From contig JAGPXD010000005.1 in assembly GCA_020746995.1 (NCBI GenBank), forward strand, positions 248,001 through 312,000: a stretch of 64,000 bases of DNA, in the 5' to 3' direction. The DNA comes from Plectosphaerella cucumerina (lineage: Eukaryota; Ascomycota; Sordariomycetes; Glomerellales; Plectosphaerellaceae). Below, piece after piece: positions 42,876 to 53,147 of this stretch (positions within the stretch are counted from its first letter, which is position 1; the number at the start of each line of letters is the position of its first letter). The position numbers were made by a program, and so were the translations under genes. The notes under the pieces are model-generated. The model was given only the letters and a program-made list of their open reading frames with translations, was not told the DNA's origin and made no database searches.

Positions 42876-43369
42876 TTCTGACGTCCTGTGCTTCTGTCAG
42901 CTCGGTTGAGTTCGGAAGAGGGTCAATTGGGCGTACATGGTGTGGGTTAGCCCTTCGAGCGGGTTTGGTGTCGAGGTCAGTGGTCCGAGATGATGCTCTG
43001 TCTGGACTTTGGAGATTTTAGAATCCATCCCATCGGTTCATGGTCTGTGCACGGCAGACGGCAGAATGACTCAGCAACAGCTAGCACTGCGCAACAGGTC
43101 CAATGGCGGCAGACACGATGCCCCACCTGCCGATTGAGACGCGCCGGAAAATTGTAGGCTGCTGTCGACAACTGAAGCTCGCTTTTCAGCCTTCTGCAGC
43201 CCAACTTCCCATCGCAACAACCCCGCCGTTTGCGCCCATTCCTTCAATTATCGCCGTTGGACTGCGCGGATCGACTCCAGACAAGGACGCGACGATACCA
43301 CGAAGCTTCGTCGAGAGACAACCCCCAGGACGACGCGCGAGACGGCCGAGCGGTCCTAATCCGGCAGTC
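42876..43369. other. Divergent promoter of mrp21 and splicing factor genes
   Basis: About 490 bases between two divergent housekeeping genes. No TATA box is obvious. Short frames here show no family signal. Confidence 0.55.
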
Positions 43370-45785
43370 ATGGCGTATAACCCCTACGGAGGTGCGTATG
43401 CCTTCCCCTCTCACCTTTACTTCCACTCACACGGCGCAGCTCAAGGAAACCCCTACGGAGCCCCTCCAAGCTATGGAGGCTTCCCAGGGGCAGGCTCAGC
43501 GCCTGGCATGGCGCCTCCTCCCGGTCTAGGTACGCGGCGCGCATAGCGACGCCCTCATTCTCCGCTGACTCTTTTCTTCACAGGCCCTCCGCCAGGCATG
43601 TCCTCCGCTCCGGGCATGGCGCCCCCTCCGGGGGTCCAGCAGTCGAACAACGCACAAGCTAACCGACAAAGCGGCCTGCCGCCCAACTTCCAAGCTCCCG
43701 TCATCCCGACAAACTTCGACTTCAGCGCACCCGTGATCCGCCTGTCGGCATTAGGCGGTCCGAAACCTGGCCCTTCGGGCGACTCGGGCGGCCGCAGAGA
43801 CAATGGCCCTCCTTCGGGACGACAAGGCCTAGGCATGGAGAGGGAATCAAGGGGCGGCCCTCGCGAGCACCTGCAGTCGCTGATACCACCAAGCGCCGAG
43901 GAGCGGCTGCGCACCATTTTCATCCACAAGATTCCCGAGAGTCTCAGCGCCGACGAGAGCATCGAGCGCCTGCTCAACGCCGCCGGTAGGCTGCGCCGGT
44001 GGGAGTCGGCCGCCTCCACTCTTCCCGTCAGCAAGGGCGCCAAGTTTGGATTCGCCATGTTCGACGACATCGAGTCCTTCGAGACGGCTGCCGAGATCCT
44101 AAAAGACATCCAGGTTCCCAAGACGCGACAGGCAATCAAGGCCGAGCCGTCGGACGACGAGACGGCCAACGGCGTCGAAATGGTCCAGCTCCAGGTCACG
44201 ATAGATCCCAACTCGCTCAAGTACATCGAGTCGCACAAGGAGAACCACGCGGACGACCCCGGTGCGGAACCGAGGCTGCAGGCCGCACGGGAAGCTGTAA
44301 AGCAGGTCCTCGACGAGCTGGCACACCCGAAGAAGGCGACAGCAACCGACAGAGATGGCGACGCGACAATGGGCAACAACGGAGGCGACGTCGAGGTGGT
44401 TAATATTCCCCTCGCCCAGGACGACGAGCTTGCCGATATTCCTGCGGAGATGCGCGAGGTGGTGGCGGCTGAAATTGCCAGCTTCCGCGACCGGAGCATC
44501 AGGCGCGACATGGAGAGGCTCAAGAGGGAGGAGGAGATGGAGGAACAGGAGAGGAACCGGAACGCACCACCACGTCGGTCTCGCCTGGACACGCCACCCC
44601 CCGAAAGCACACCTTCTGGCCCCAGAGTGCCCAACGCCCCAGCAGGACCCCGCGGCGGCGGCGACGGTCGTGGGCCAGTGCCGTTTGTCAACGGCGGGGT
44701 CTACACTGCCGACATCTCGCTCAGCCGCGAAGACGAGGAAAGTTCGGCGGATGACGAAGAGCTGCACCAGCGCCAGATCAACAAGAAGAAGGCCGAGGAC
44801 GACAAGCGCTACCACGACGCCGAGCACAAGTGGCACAACCGTGAAAGGGCACGTCAGGCGGCGCTGGAGCGTGAGCGGGACCGCGAGCAGCAGGAGGAGG
44901 AGAGCTTCGAGCGGCGCCGGGCTGAGCAGTTGGACCGTGAGAAGGCGTGGGACGACGATCGCGAGCGGGACCGCAAGTCGCACCTCTACTACCGCGACCA
45001 CGCGACGTGGGTGCGCAAGCGGCAGCAGGAGCGGGCCGAGGAGGCGTCACGCGATGAGCAAGACCGTCAAGCCGAGCAAGCTGAGGCCCTGCGGGAGCAG
45101 GCCGAGATGAAGCGGGCGCGCGGCATCGCGGACTCGTTCCTGGACCGGCAGGCGCAAGAGATGGAGCAGCGGCAGCAGACGGTAGCGGCGGCATCAGCAC
45201 CGGCGGCACCGTTCAAGCTCTCCCTGGGCGCGGCGGCACAGCGGGCACAGGCGTCGCGGACGGGACCGGCTCGGCGCACCATGGCCGAGGTCGAGGGCCT
45301 GCTGGACGACGAGGAGCAGGACGGCGCGACCAAGAGGCAGCTCATTCCGATCCAATTCGAGCCGACGACGGCGGCGGACAAGATGACGGAGGAGGAGCTG
45401 AGCAACGCCGTGCGCGCGCTGGCGCAGGAGATCCCGTCAGACAAGGACGGCCTTTGGGGGTGGTCGGTGGCGTGGGATCACCTCGACGACAGTGTCATCC
45501 GCGAGAAGCTGCGGCCGTTTGTGGAGAAGAAGATTGTCGAGTACCTGGGCGTGCAGGAGGAGCTGCTTGTCGAGGTTGTGGAGGAGCACCTTCGCAAGCA
45601 CGGCAAGCCGGACGCCCTGGTGGAAGAGCTGACGGGGGTACGTTTTCGTCCGACCCCTTTTTTTGAGGATTGTTTGCTAACTCTATGTTTAGGCGCTCGA
45701 CGACGAGGCGGAAGACATGGTCAAGAAGCTCTGGCGGATGGTCATCTTCTTCACGGAGAGCGAGAAGCGCGGGTATGCGGCGTGA
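43370..45785 (+). CDS. RBM25/Snu71-type splicing factor with RRM and PWI
   Basis: Four exons (43370-43391, 43440-43529, 43584-45637, 45693-45785) give 752 residues; the first coding exon is just 22 nt. A Pro/Gly/Tyr-rich N terminus (PPPG repeats) precedes an RRM at about 145-215: RTIFIHKIPESL as RNP2 region and AKFGFAMFDDIES as RNP1 region. A long Arg/Glu-rich coiled coil (about 470-580) follows. The C terminus is a PWI domain (LREKLRPFVEKKIVEYLGVQEELLVEVVEEHLRKHG-type pattern) that continues across the last intron into KKLWRMVIFFTESEKRG. RBM25 in animals and Snu71 in yeast associate with the U1 snRNP and 5' splice-site selection. Nuclear location is inferred. A fungal symbol is not assigned because orthology was not tested. 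Confidence 0.9.
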
Positions 45786-46522
45786 TCGGGACGGGTGGGA
45801 GGGTAGTCGCCCGGAGGATCAGACGGCTGTATACTATTGTAACACGTGAATGCAGACGACTGGAGGTGACGAAGACGCTCGAGGATTCCTTCATGTCAGT
45901 GATGTTGTCTGGCGGTGAGGAGGCGGCGATGTCATGTTAGGCTCGGCGGCCCACGGCTCACACAGAAGCCGTCCTTCGCCGTCCTCCGCCGTCCCTCGAC
46001 CGGGCCTATCATGACTCGACATGGTCGGCGAAATGAATTGCGGTCCTTCAGTTCCCCCTCCATCCCACGCTTCCATGTCGCCCCCACCAAACCACGGGTC
46101 ATCCGCTCTCTGGGCTTCCGGGCCCGCGATGTCGCCATATTGCGCAATCCCGAACCGGAGCCCACGCGCTGCGCCGTGGCCGATCGAAGTGAGACACGCG
46201 CAGCGCCAGCCGCGAATCAGCGACTTTGGCGGTCCCGCGCTGGACCTTTCTCGATCGAATCAAATGCCGCACCCGTCGCGGGATGCATGGGCACGAGGTG
46301 CGCTACTCCAAGGCCGCCCGGGGCTGTAAACGGCGTGTGTGTGGTCCCTTTGGTCCCGTATGAAATCGCGTGCTCGAGGGGAGAAAGGGTTCAGATGTTT
46401 CTTCCCGCCCGGGAGCCGGAGTGCTGGGTCTTCTTTCTTTCGTCGACAGTCTCGACAGACACTGATGGCTGTTCTTCGCATACTGTGATCAAGTCGACGA
46501 CGCAGCACGATCGATAGCAAAG
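45786..46522. other. Intergenic region, promoter of MFS gene
   Basis: This separates two tandem plus-strand genes. It is GC-rich in its first half; no gene or repeat is supported. Confidence 0.5.
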
Positions 46523-48580
46523 ATGGTCTTCTCGAGCGGCCTTGCGCATGGCTCGCGCGCCCCGAAACACCGCGCCCAGGCACCGGCAGCGGACGAGACA
46601 ACACCCCTCCTTCCCGGCCGGCGCACCTCCGTCGTCCTGGCGCCCAGCTCGTCGGGGGCCAGTTCGCTGACGATCTCGAGCCTCGATGACTTGGATGAGT
46701 TTGTGCCGTGGTACACTGATGTTGAGCGCAATGCTGCGAACAAGGCCGCTGCTGCCGCGAGTATACGGGAAGTCGCTCCTACGACAGCGCCGGTAGCTCC
46801 GCCAAGCACGCCCGAAGAGGAAGAGGCTGCGGCGCGAAAGCGTATGGTTCTGCGCGTTGTCGCTATTCTCGTCGTGGGAATGTTTACGTATAACGCCGAT
46901 GGGTCTTTGGTGCTGGCGACGCATCCGACTATTGCGTCCGAGTTTAACGACCTGGCTGATTCGAGCTGGCTTTTTACGGCGTTTGCCCTCGCGGGTGCGG
47001 CGACGCAGGCGATTGTAGGTCTTGTGGTCTCGTGTAACGGAGTATGGCTGACGTTTGGTACGGTAGTATGCGAAGCTGAGCGACATTTATGGCCGGAGGG
47101 CGTTGCTCGTCACGTCGTACTCCTTCTTTGCCGTTGGATGGTACGTTGAATCGGAGAAGTAAGGGGGACTTTTTGCTGACTTCCAACAGCTTCATCGTCG
47201 GTATCGGAGGGTCCATGTGGGAGGTCGTCCTCGGTAGGGTCGTCTCCGGCTCGGCGGGATCAGCCATGGGCATCGTGTCCATCCTCCTCATCACGGGTAT
47301 GTTTCCTCCGTCCCAATACTCTTGCCTGTGTCCCTGACGAAGTAGACCTCGTCCCCCTCCGTGAGGTCGCCGCGTGGCAGTCGTACGTCAACCTCGCCTC
47401 GACCACCGGCCGCAGCCTGGGTGGCCCTCTCGGCGGCTTCCTCGCAGACACGATCGGATGGCGCTGGTCCTTCATCGGCCAGGCCCCCGTCTTCATGTTC
47501 GCCCTGCTGCTTTGCCTCATGTACCTGCCGTCCGACACCAAGGCTACCGCCGCTCCCACGACGGCCTCCGACACCCCGGTCAAGCCGGCACCAAAGGGGA
47601 GCCCGCTGCTGCGGATCGACTGGCTCGGCGCCATAGTGTTGGCGTTGCTCATCCTCGCCTTCCTCACGCCCCTCGAGATCGGTGGCACAAAGGTCCCCTG
47701 GACGAGTCCCCTCATCTTCGCCATGTTCGGCGCCGCCGGCGTGCTGGCAGCTCTCTTCGTCGTCGTCGAGTCCCGCTGGGCCCGCGAGCCCATCTTCCCA
47801 CTCGCCCTGTTCCGGCAACGCGACGTCGTGGTATCGTACTTTGTCACGGGGTGTCAGACAGCCGCGCAGCTGGGCCTCATGTTCGCTGTACCGCTATACT
47901 TCCAGGTGACGCAGCGCACATCCAACACAGTCGCTGGTGCGCACCTGTTCCCTGCTGTCGCAGGCAACGCCGCCGGCGGCATCCTGGCAGGAGCGTACAT
48001 CCGCCGCACAGGACGTTACAAGCGTCTCATGGTTCTGGCGACGATCTGCTCGTCCTTCTCGTACCTGCTGCTGCTCCTGCGCTGGCACGGCAACACCAAC
48101 ATCTGGGAGTCGCTTTACATCGTGCCCGGCGGCTTCGGCATGGGCGTGGTGCAGTCGGCCGTCTTCATCAGTGTCCAGGCATCGGTGCACCCGGCCAACA
48201 AGGCGGCGGCGACGTCGGGCATGTGGCTATCGACGAGCATCGGCATGATTTTGGGGCTGGCTTGCATCAGCGCCGTGGTGACGGAGACGATGAAGTGGGA
48301 TCTGAACGCGGCGCTGCGTGCGTCGGGGCTGGACGAGATTGCGAGGAGAAAGGTGAGTCTCCCTGAGGTGATCTCCCTGCTGGACCACAGCTGACACCTA
48401 TCCCAGATCATCGAGGCCGCAAGCTCCAGCGTGCATTACATCGACAAGGCAGACCCGGAAGTTGCAAAGGCGGTCGTCGCTGCGTATGTGAGGGGATTGA
48501 CCTACAGTCATGCCGTGTCGTTGTTCTGCTCGCTGTCGGCGCTGGGCGGCACGGTTCTACTTACCGAGGCTGCCGTGTGA
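46523..48580 (+). CDS. MFS transporter, vacuolar basic amino acid (Vba/Fnx) type
   Basis: Five exons (46523-47014, 47067-47140, 47190-47296, 47346-48352, 48407-48580) with introns of 49-54 nt give 617 residues. The long hydrophilic N terminus carries DETTPLL, an acidic dileucine-type sorting motif as in vacuolar transporters. About 14 membrane segments follow, with the DHA2-family motifs YAKLSDIYGRRALL and GRVVSGSAGSAM, and the DLVPLREVAAWQSYVNLASTTGRSLGGPLGG region, which I recall in yeast Vba and fission yeast Fnx vacuolar amino acid transporters. The likely role is H+-coupled import of basic amino acids into the vacuole. Multidrug efflux is the alternative for DHA2 proteins. The DETTPLL motif favours a vacuolar membrane location, by inference. 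Confidence 0.87.
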
Positions 48581-48816
48581 GTCAAGTAGCATTTTGGAGC
48601 GTACCATAGCATTTTAGTAGCCAATGAGCCGTACTGAGATCGTGTCGCATGATGCCAAACTTCGTGTTGTTAAGGGAGGGAGACTGCAGTGACTTCCATC
48701 CTCCACGAACCCGCCTTGGAGTCCCGCCCAACCACCTCGGATCACTGACCGGCTACGGCCACTCGTCAAAAATGAAAACCTCTTGCTGCTCCATGAAGAA
48801 GGACAAAAGTGTATGT

Positions 48817-48923
48817 TGACGAGAGAGGGATTCGAACCCTCGCCATTTCTGACTAGTAATGGATGTTGATTCCGAAGAACCACCTCCTGAAACTAGCGCC
48901 TTAGACCACTCGGCCATCTCGCC
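48817..48923 (-). tRNA. tRNA-Leu (CAG) with a 27-nt intron
   Basis: Read on the minus strand from 48923. The acceptor stem GGCGAGA (48923-48917) pairs with TCTCGTC (48824-48818) with one G-T pair, and the discriminator is A at 48817. A D arm (GCCGAGTGGTCTAAGGC), an anticodon stem CTAGT/ACTAG (48896-48892 with 48857-48853) and a T arm GAGGG-TTCGAAT-CCCTC are present. The anticodon CAG is at 48889-48887. A 27-nt intron (48885-48859) lies one base after the anticodon, at the canonical position. A long variable arm fits the class II leucine tRNA. Confidence 0.93.
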
Positions 48924-49659
48924 TGTTTGGATGGAGAACCGGCAGGGTTGCAGGGTCTCTATCGTCTGGGCAGATCGGTGGGCTGTGGTGGCTCTCGATG
49001 GAAGATGCGTGATAGCGGTAGCAGTGGTTGGCGTGGAGTAGGCAGCTGAATTCTTAATTCCCTCGGATGATGCGTGCCGGCACTTCTCTGCGCTGGTCGG
49101 GGTTGAGGTGAGGAAGCTGGAATGTCTCAGGCTCGACGCGAGAATTCAAAGGGTCATTGTCGCGATTGATTAGTCAGCAACAATTGTGATGGCTCAACAG
49201 TCGATCCTGTCACCCCGACAACTTATCGTGAGCAACAGGTCGTCTTGGCTGCGCATCTCGCTGTTTGGAAAACACAAAGAATAAGTCTTGAGTGTACTTG
49301 GTAATGTGTTTTTTCTGACTTATATTACATCTGGCCGGTATTCCGCCCACAAATGCTGAGGTGCACTTGTGCTTGAAACAAAAATAATTCATGATCAAAC
49401 ATCACGATGGCTTTTTGACCATGATTTCCTTGCGTCTAAACGTCTTCCAAGACCGCAAGGAATGTAATACACAAAATCAAATGATTAAGAATGTCCTTAT
49501 TCCACGGCAGCCGTGCTAACACATATCGGTCGTCCACTGGCAAACTTTCTGCCTCGCTTACTACGAAGCGCGATAACCCAGCGGATCTTGACGTCAGCCG
49601 CCAACAACCTCAACCTTCACCTCCACATCATCACCACCACCCGTCACTCAACACCCGCG
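48924..49659. other. Intergenic region upstream of the TDT transporter
   Basis: Relatively AT-rich, with the tRNA upstream region at its left end and the promoter of the 49660 gene at its right. A long in-frame stretch from 49513 lacks an ATG, so it was not used. No gene is supported. Confidence 0.5.
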
Positions 49660-50928
49660 ATGGCCGTGTCCGCCCCCCCCGCCGCGCCCAGCCTGCGCGA
49701 GCGCAAAGCTCTCAAAGCAGAAGCAAACCTGGAGACCGACAACTGGGAAGACGGTCACCTGCACCACACCGACTCCCGCATCCGCACGCGCCCCCTCCGC
49801 CGTTCCGCCACCAAGCTCCCCCTCGCCGAGCGTCTGCGACACATCACCTGGGCTTGGTTCACTCTGGGGATGGGAACAGGAGGCATCGCCCTCCTCCTTC
49901 ACGGCACGCCTCATCAATTCGGCGCCCTTCCTGCCATTGGCAAGGCCTTCTACATCCTCGACCTTGTCTTCTTCGTCACACTCACTGTTCTCATCTCGCT
50001 TCGCTTCGTCGCTGATCCGCCAGCCCTGATGGAGAGTCTCGCACACCCGACAGAGGGCCTCTTTTTTCCCTGCTTCTTCATCAGCCTGAGCTCAATCCTG
50101 TCTTGCGCGGCTGCCTACGGCGTGCCAGCCTGCGGGCCCTGGCTCGTCGACGCCCTCTGGGGGGTCTTCTGGGCCTACCTCGCCGTGACGATGCTGAGCG
50201 CCGTCGTTCAGTTCTCGGTCCTATTCAACGGCGGACACATGCCCGTTCACTCGATGACACCGGCCTGGGTTCTGCCCGTCTTCCCCGTCATGCTGGCGGG
50301 CGTCATGGCTGCCAGTCTTGCCGCGCCTCAGCCGCCAGAGAGGGCGTTGCCCATGATCCTAGCCGGCGTCACTTGCGAGGCGATGGGCTTCATGGTTTCA
50401 ACATTCGTCTACCCGCTCTACTTTGGCCGCCTGATGCAGGACGGGCTTCCCGACCACCCCATGCGCCCGGCCATGTTCATCGCCGTCGGCCCGCCAGGCT
50501 TCATGACCGTCGCCCTTGTAGGCATGGGTCGCGCCATTCCAACGAACTACGGCTACTTCGCTATCCACCCCCTGGCCCCCGAGGTCCTCCGCATCCTGGC
50601 CCTCTGGGTCGGCATCTGGTTATGGTGTCTGGCCTTCTGGTTCTTCGCCGTCTCCCTCGTCGGGGTCACAATGTCAGCTCTCCGGTGGAAACTTCGTTTC
50701 TCAATGTCATGGTGGACTTTTGTCTTTCCCAACGTCGGCTTCACCCTGGCCACGGGCTTGATTGGGCAGGAACTCGACAGCGAGCCGGTGAAGTGGGTGT
50801 GCACGGCCATGACCATCGTCCTAGTGACGACTTGGTTCCTCGTCCTCGTTGCCCAGATCAATGCCGTGACGAGACACAACATCCTATGGCCGGGTCGGGA
50901 CGAGGATAGAGACAATAGGCGGACGTAG
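49660..50928 (+). CDS. TDT-family malate/sulfite-type transporter
   Basis: Intronless, 422 residues, starting at ATG 49660; the frame is open for 49 codons upstream but begins with GTG. About ten membrane segments follow a hydrophilic N terminus of about 60 residues. Conserved family features are ITWAWFTLGMGTGGIALLLHG near the first segment, PPxxMxxLxHPTEGLFFPCF, the GHMPVHSMTPAWVLPVFPVMLAG segment, and PVGPPGFM-like and FPNVGFT regions. These fit the tellurite-resistance/dicarboxylate transporter family, which includes Mae1 malate permease and Ssu1 sulfite pump. The HPTE and GPPGF motifs favour the malate-type group, but sulfite cannot be excluded. It is a plasma membrane protein by family knowledge. 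Confidence 0.88.
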   Translation: MAVSAPPAAPSLRERKALKAEANLETDNWEDGHLHHTDSRIRTRPLRRSATKLPLAERLRHITWAWFTLGMGTGGIALLLHGTPHQFGALPAIGKAFYILDLVFFVTLTVLISLRFVADPPALMESLAHPTEGLFFPCFFISLSSILSCAAAYGVPACGPWLVDALWGVFWAYLAVTMLSAVVQFSVLFNGGHMPVHSMTPAWVLPVFPVMLAGVMAASLAAPQPPERALPMILAGVTCEAMGFMVSTFVYPLYFGRLMQDGLPDHPMRPAMFIAVGPPGFMTVALVGMGRAIPTNYGYFAIHPLAPEVLRILALWVGIWLWCLAFWFFAVSLVGVTMSALRWKLRFSMSWWTFVFPNVGFTLATGLIGQELDSEPVKWVCTAMTIVLVTTWFLVLVAQINAVTRHNILWPGRDEDRDNRRT

Positions 50929-51075
50929 GACAAAGGTAGAAGTAATGACATGATGAGAGCGGAATGTGATTTGATTCAGTTCATGAGCTATCTAGGCATC
51001 AGGCAGCGGTCTCCTTATCCAAAGGGAGTCGTCGCAAGTCGTTGCAGCGTGGTGGTGTGTCGTGATAGGTGGCAC

Positions 51076-52086
51076 TTAGTGGGCCTTGTCCTTCTTGAGA
51101 AGCTCACCGACCTTCTCGAAGAGAGCCTCCGCCTTGCGAGCAAGGTCCAGCTGCACATCAGACACCTTGACATCCTCGACCTTGATCTTGCGAGAGCCGC
51201 CAGTCAGGCCACCCGTAAGTCCTCCAACAGTGCCCGTAAGTCCACCAAGGCCACCAGTGAGACCGCCCAGGCCACCAGTGACAGCTCCAAGGCCACCCAG
51301 GCCAACGCCGCCGAGACCACCTCCGAGAAGGCTATCCAGAAGAGGACCGACGATGGGAAGGCTGGTGATGATGTCGAGCTGCCTGCGGTCGACCTTGACA
51401 TCGCGGCCGATGACGGCGTTGGTGACCTCGGGCTGGAGCTCCTGGGCAAGACCGACGACGATATCAGAAGCCTCCTGGAGCAGCTGAGTCTCCTCGGTGT
51501 TGAGGTCCTTCATGCTGACGAGGCCCAGAGATTCGCCCAGGCCGAGAGAGTCGAGGAGGTCGCCGATGATGTCGAGGTCGATCTGGCGGCGCAGAACGGG
51601 GATCTCGGGAAGGGCGGAGTCCGAGGGAAGCGCGGGAGTGGCAGGGTCGGTAGGGGTCGCGGGGAGGTCGACACCCTGGAGGATGACGGAGATGGTCTGC
51701 TCGATGGTCTCGATGGTCGCCAGGTCTGTCTCGGTCAGGTCGTCGGTGAGAAGGCCCAGGGTCTCGACGCTGGTGAGGATCTGTGCCAGAAGAGTGGGCA
51801 GAAGCGCAGTCGCGACATCGCCAACCTGGCCGGTGACGGGCTCACCTGTGTCTAGATGTGAGCAATTGCAGGCATAGGGGACTTGAGTCTACTTACCAGC
51901 GCCGACGTCAGGCAGGCCGGAGACCTCAGGGAGATCCGGAAGGCCGGAGACAGCGGGGACGTCTCCGAGGCCGGGAAGTCCGCCAACATCGGGGACAGCC
52001 GCGCCGGGGATCTGGCGTTCGGACACGGCGGGTGCGGCGATGGCGGCAGAGGCACCAGCCAGAGCGAGGAGGGAGCGCTGGAACAT
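51076..52086 (-). CDS. Secreted Gly/Leu-rich protein with dibasic sites
   Basis: Two exons (52086-51897, 51845-51076; 51-nt intron, 51896-51846) give 319 residues. Residues 1-18 (MFQRSLLALAGASAAIAA) form a signal peptide. The N-terminal part has Leu/Pro/Gly/Asp/Val repeats (GLPGLGD, SGLPDL, SGLPDV). The centre is acidic and helical with ITSVETL and TIETIEQT. Two RRQ motifs, LRRQIDLDIIGDLLDSLGLG and DRRQLDIITSLPIVGPLLDSLL, begin two similar segments. The second leads into a GGL-rich stretch of about 45 residues. A Lys-rich end (KVGELLKKDKAH) follows. RR is a Kex2-type processing site, so the protein may be cleaved. I do not recognise the family; a wall or surface structural protein is one possibility. 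Confidence 0.8.
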
Positions 52087-53147
52087 CTTGAAGAAGGCTG
52101 GAGGGTGACTGTAGAAGACAGGAGGCAGAAACTATTGACTGAGGCTGGAGACTGTGACTGGAGCTGAAGACTGCGATGCTGATGTCGAATTAAAGCCAAT
52201 ATCCCCGGGTCGTTCAGGCCTCTTTATACCCTTCGGACAGACGATATTCGAAGCCCCTGACGATCCGTTCGCTCATCATACTGCAGAAGTCGACATCCAT
52301 TCCGCAGTTCAGCCGTCTCGAGCGATCATCTGCGGATTCTCCCCACACTGAGCAATGCCGCTCCAACGGCAGACATGGTACGGCCGACGATGGTCCGGCG
52401 AGATGAAGCCCGCCGCTGAAGATCTACGCGCCAACGGTCCTGTGCCTGTGTCAAGGGGCCATGGACCGAGACAGTCTGAGGCAGGATGTCCTGACCAGCA
52501 GGACGGCGCTGTCTCGGCAGACCTGGGTGCCCACATTCCACGGGGGACGGATCGGCGTCATCCCTGGTGAATCTGCGGAGGACTAGGGGTTGTTGAATGC
52601 CGGCCAGCCTCGCGTTGGCGTGGAGTCGCGGTTCGTGGTATTGCGTCATAGGTGTTCGAGGGAGTAATAGGGCAGATGAACGGCAGGGCGAATAGTGGCA
52701 TCGTTGACGGGTGAAGTCTGGCCGAGACGTTTATTGTCCGCATTCTTCGACAAGGCTTCCACGATGTTCTACGATGTTGCAGAAAGCACGTCAGCATAAT
52801 GACTGATGTCCGTCTGTAACGGTGTCACTGACGTTTTCCTACCTGCTCGAGGCTGATCCTCGCCAACGACGCGCCGATGCAACGCGGAAGCTGCTCAACA
52901 TACCCGTGAACACACCACCTGGTTCATCAGTATCGTTCATTAGAAAGCTATAGACAGAGCAGCATCTCGCAGGCCAACAAGCCCAACAATCCCCCATCTC
53001 CCCAAGATCATCAAGCCTCCCACGCGCCCCCGCACTCTGTCCAACCCACCCTCCCATCATCCTCCCAAAGACCCGCGCCAAAAAAGCAGAAACGAGTGAC
53101 GCAGCAGTCGGGTATCAAGTTCACATCAGCCCTTCCGGCTCGTCATC
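52087..53147. other. Intergenic region, promoter and spacer
   Basis: The left end is the promoter of the minus-strand gene ending at 52086 (TATAAAG at 52222-52228). The rest has short frames without family resemblance. Nothing else was found. Confidence 0.5.
52222..52228 (-). promoter_or_regulatory. TATA box of the Gly/Leu-rich secreted protein gene
   Basis: TATAAAG on the minus strand, about 136 bases upstream of the ATG at 52086. Confidence 0.5.
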
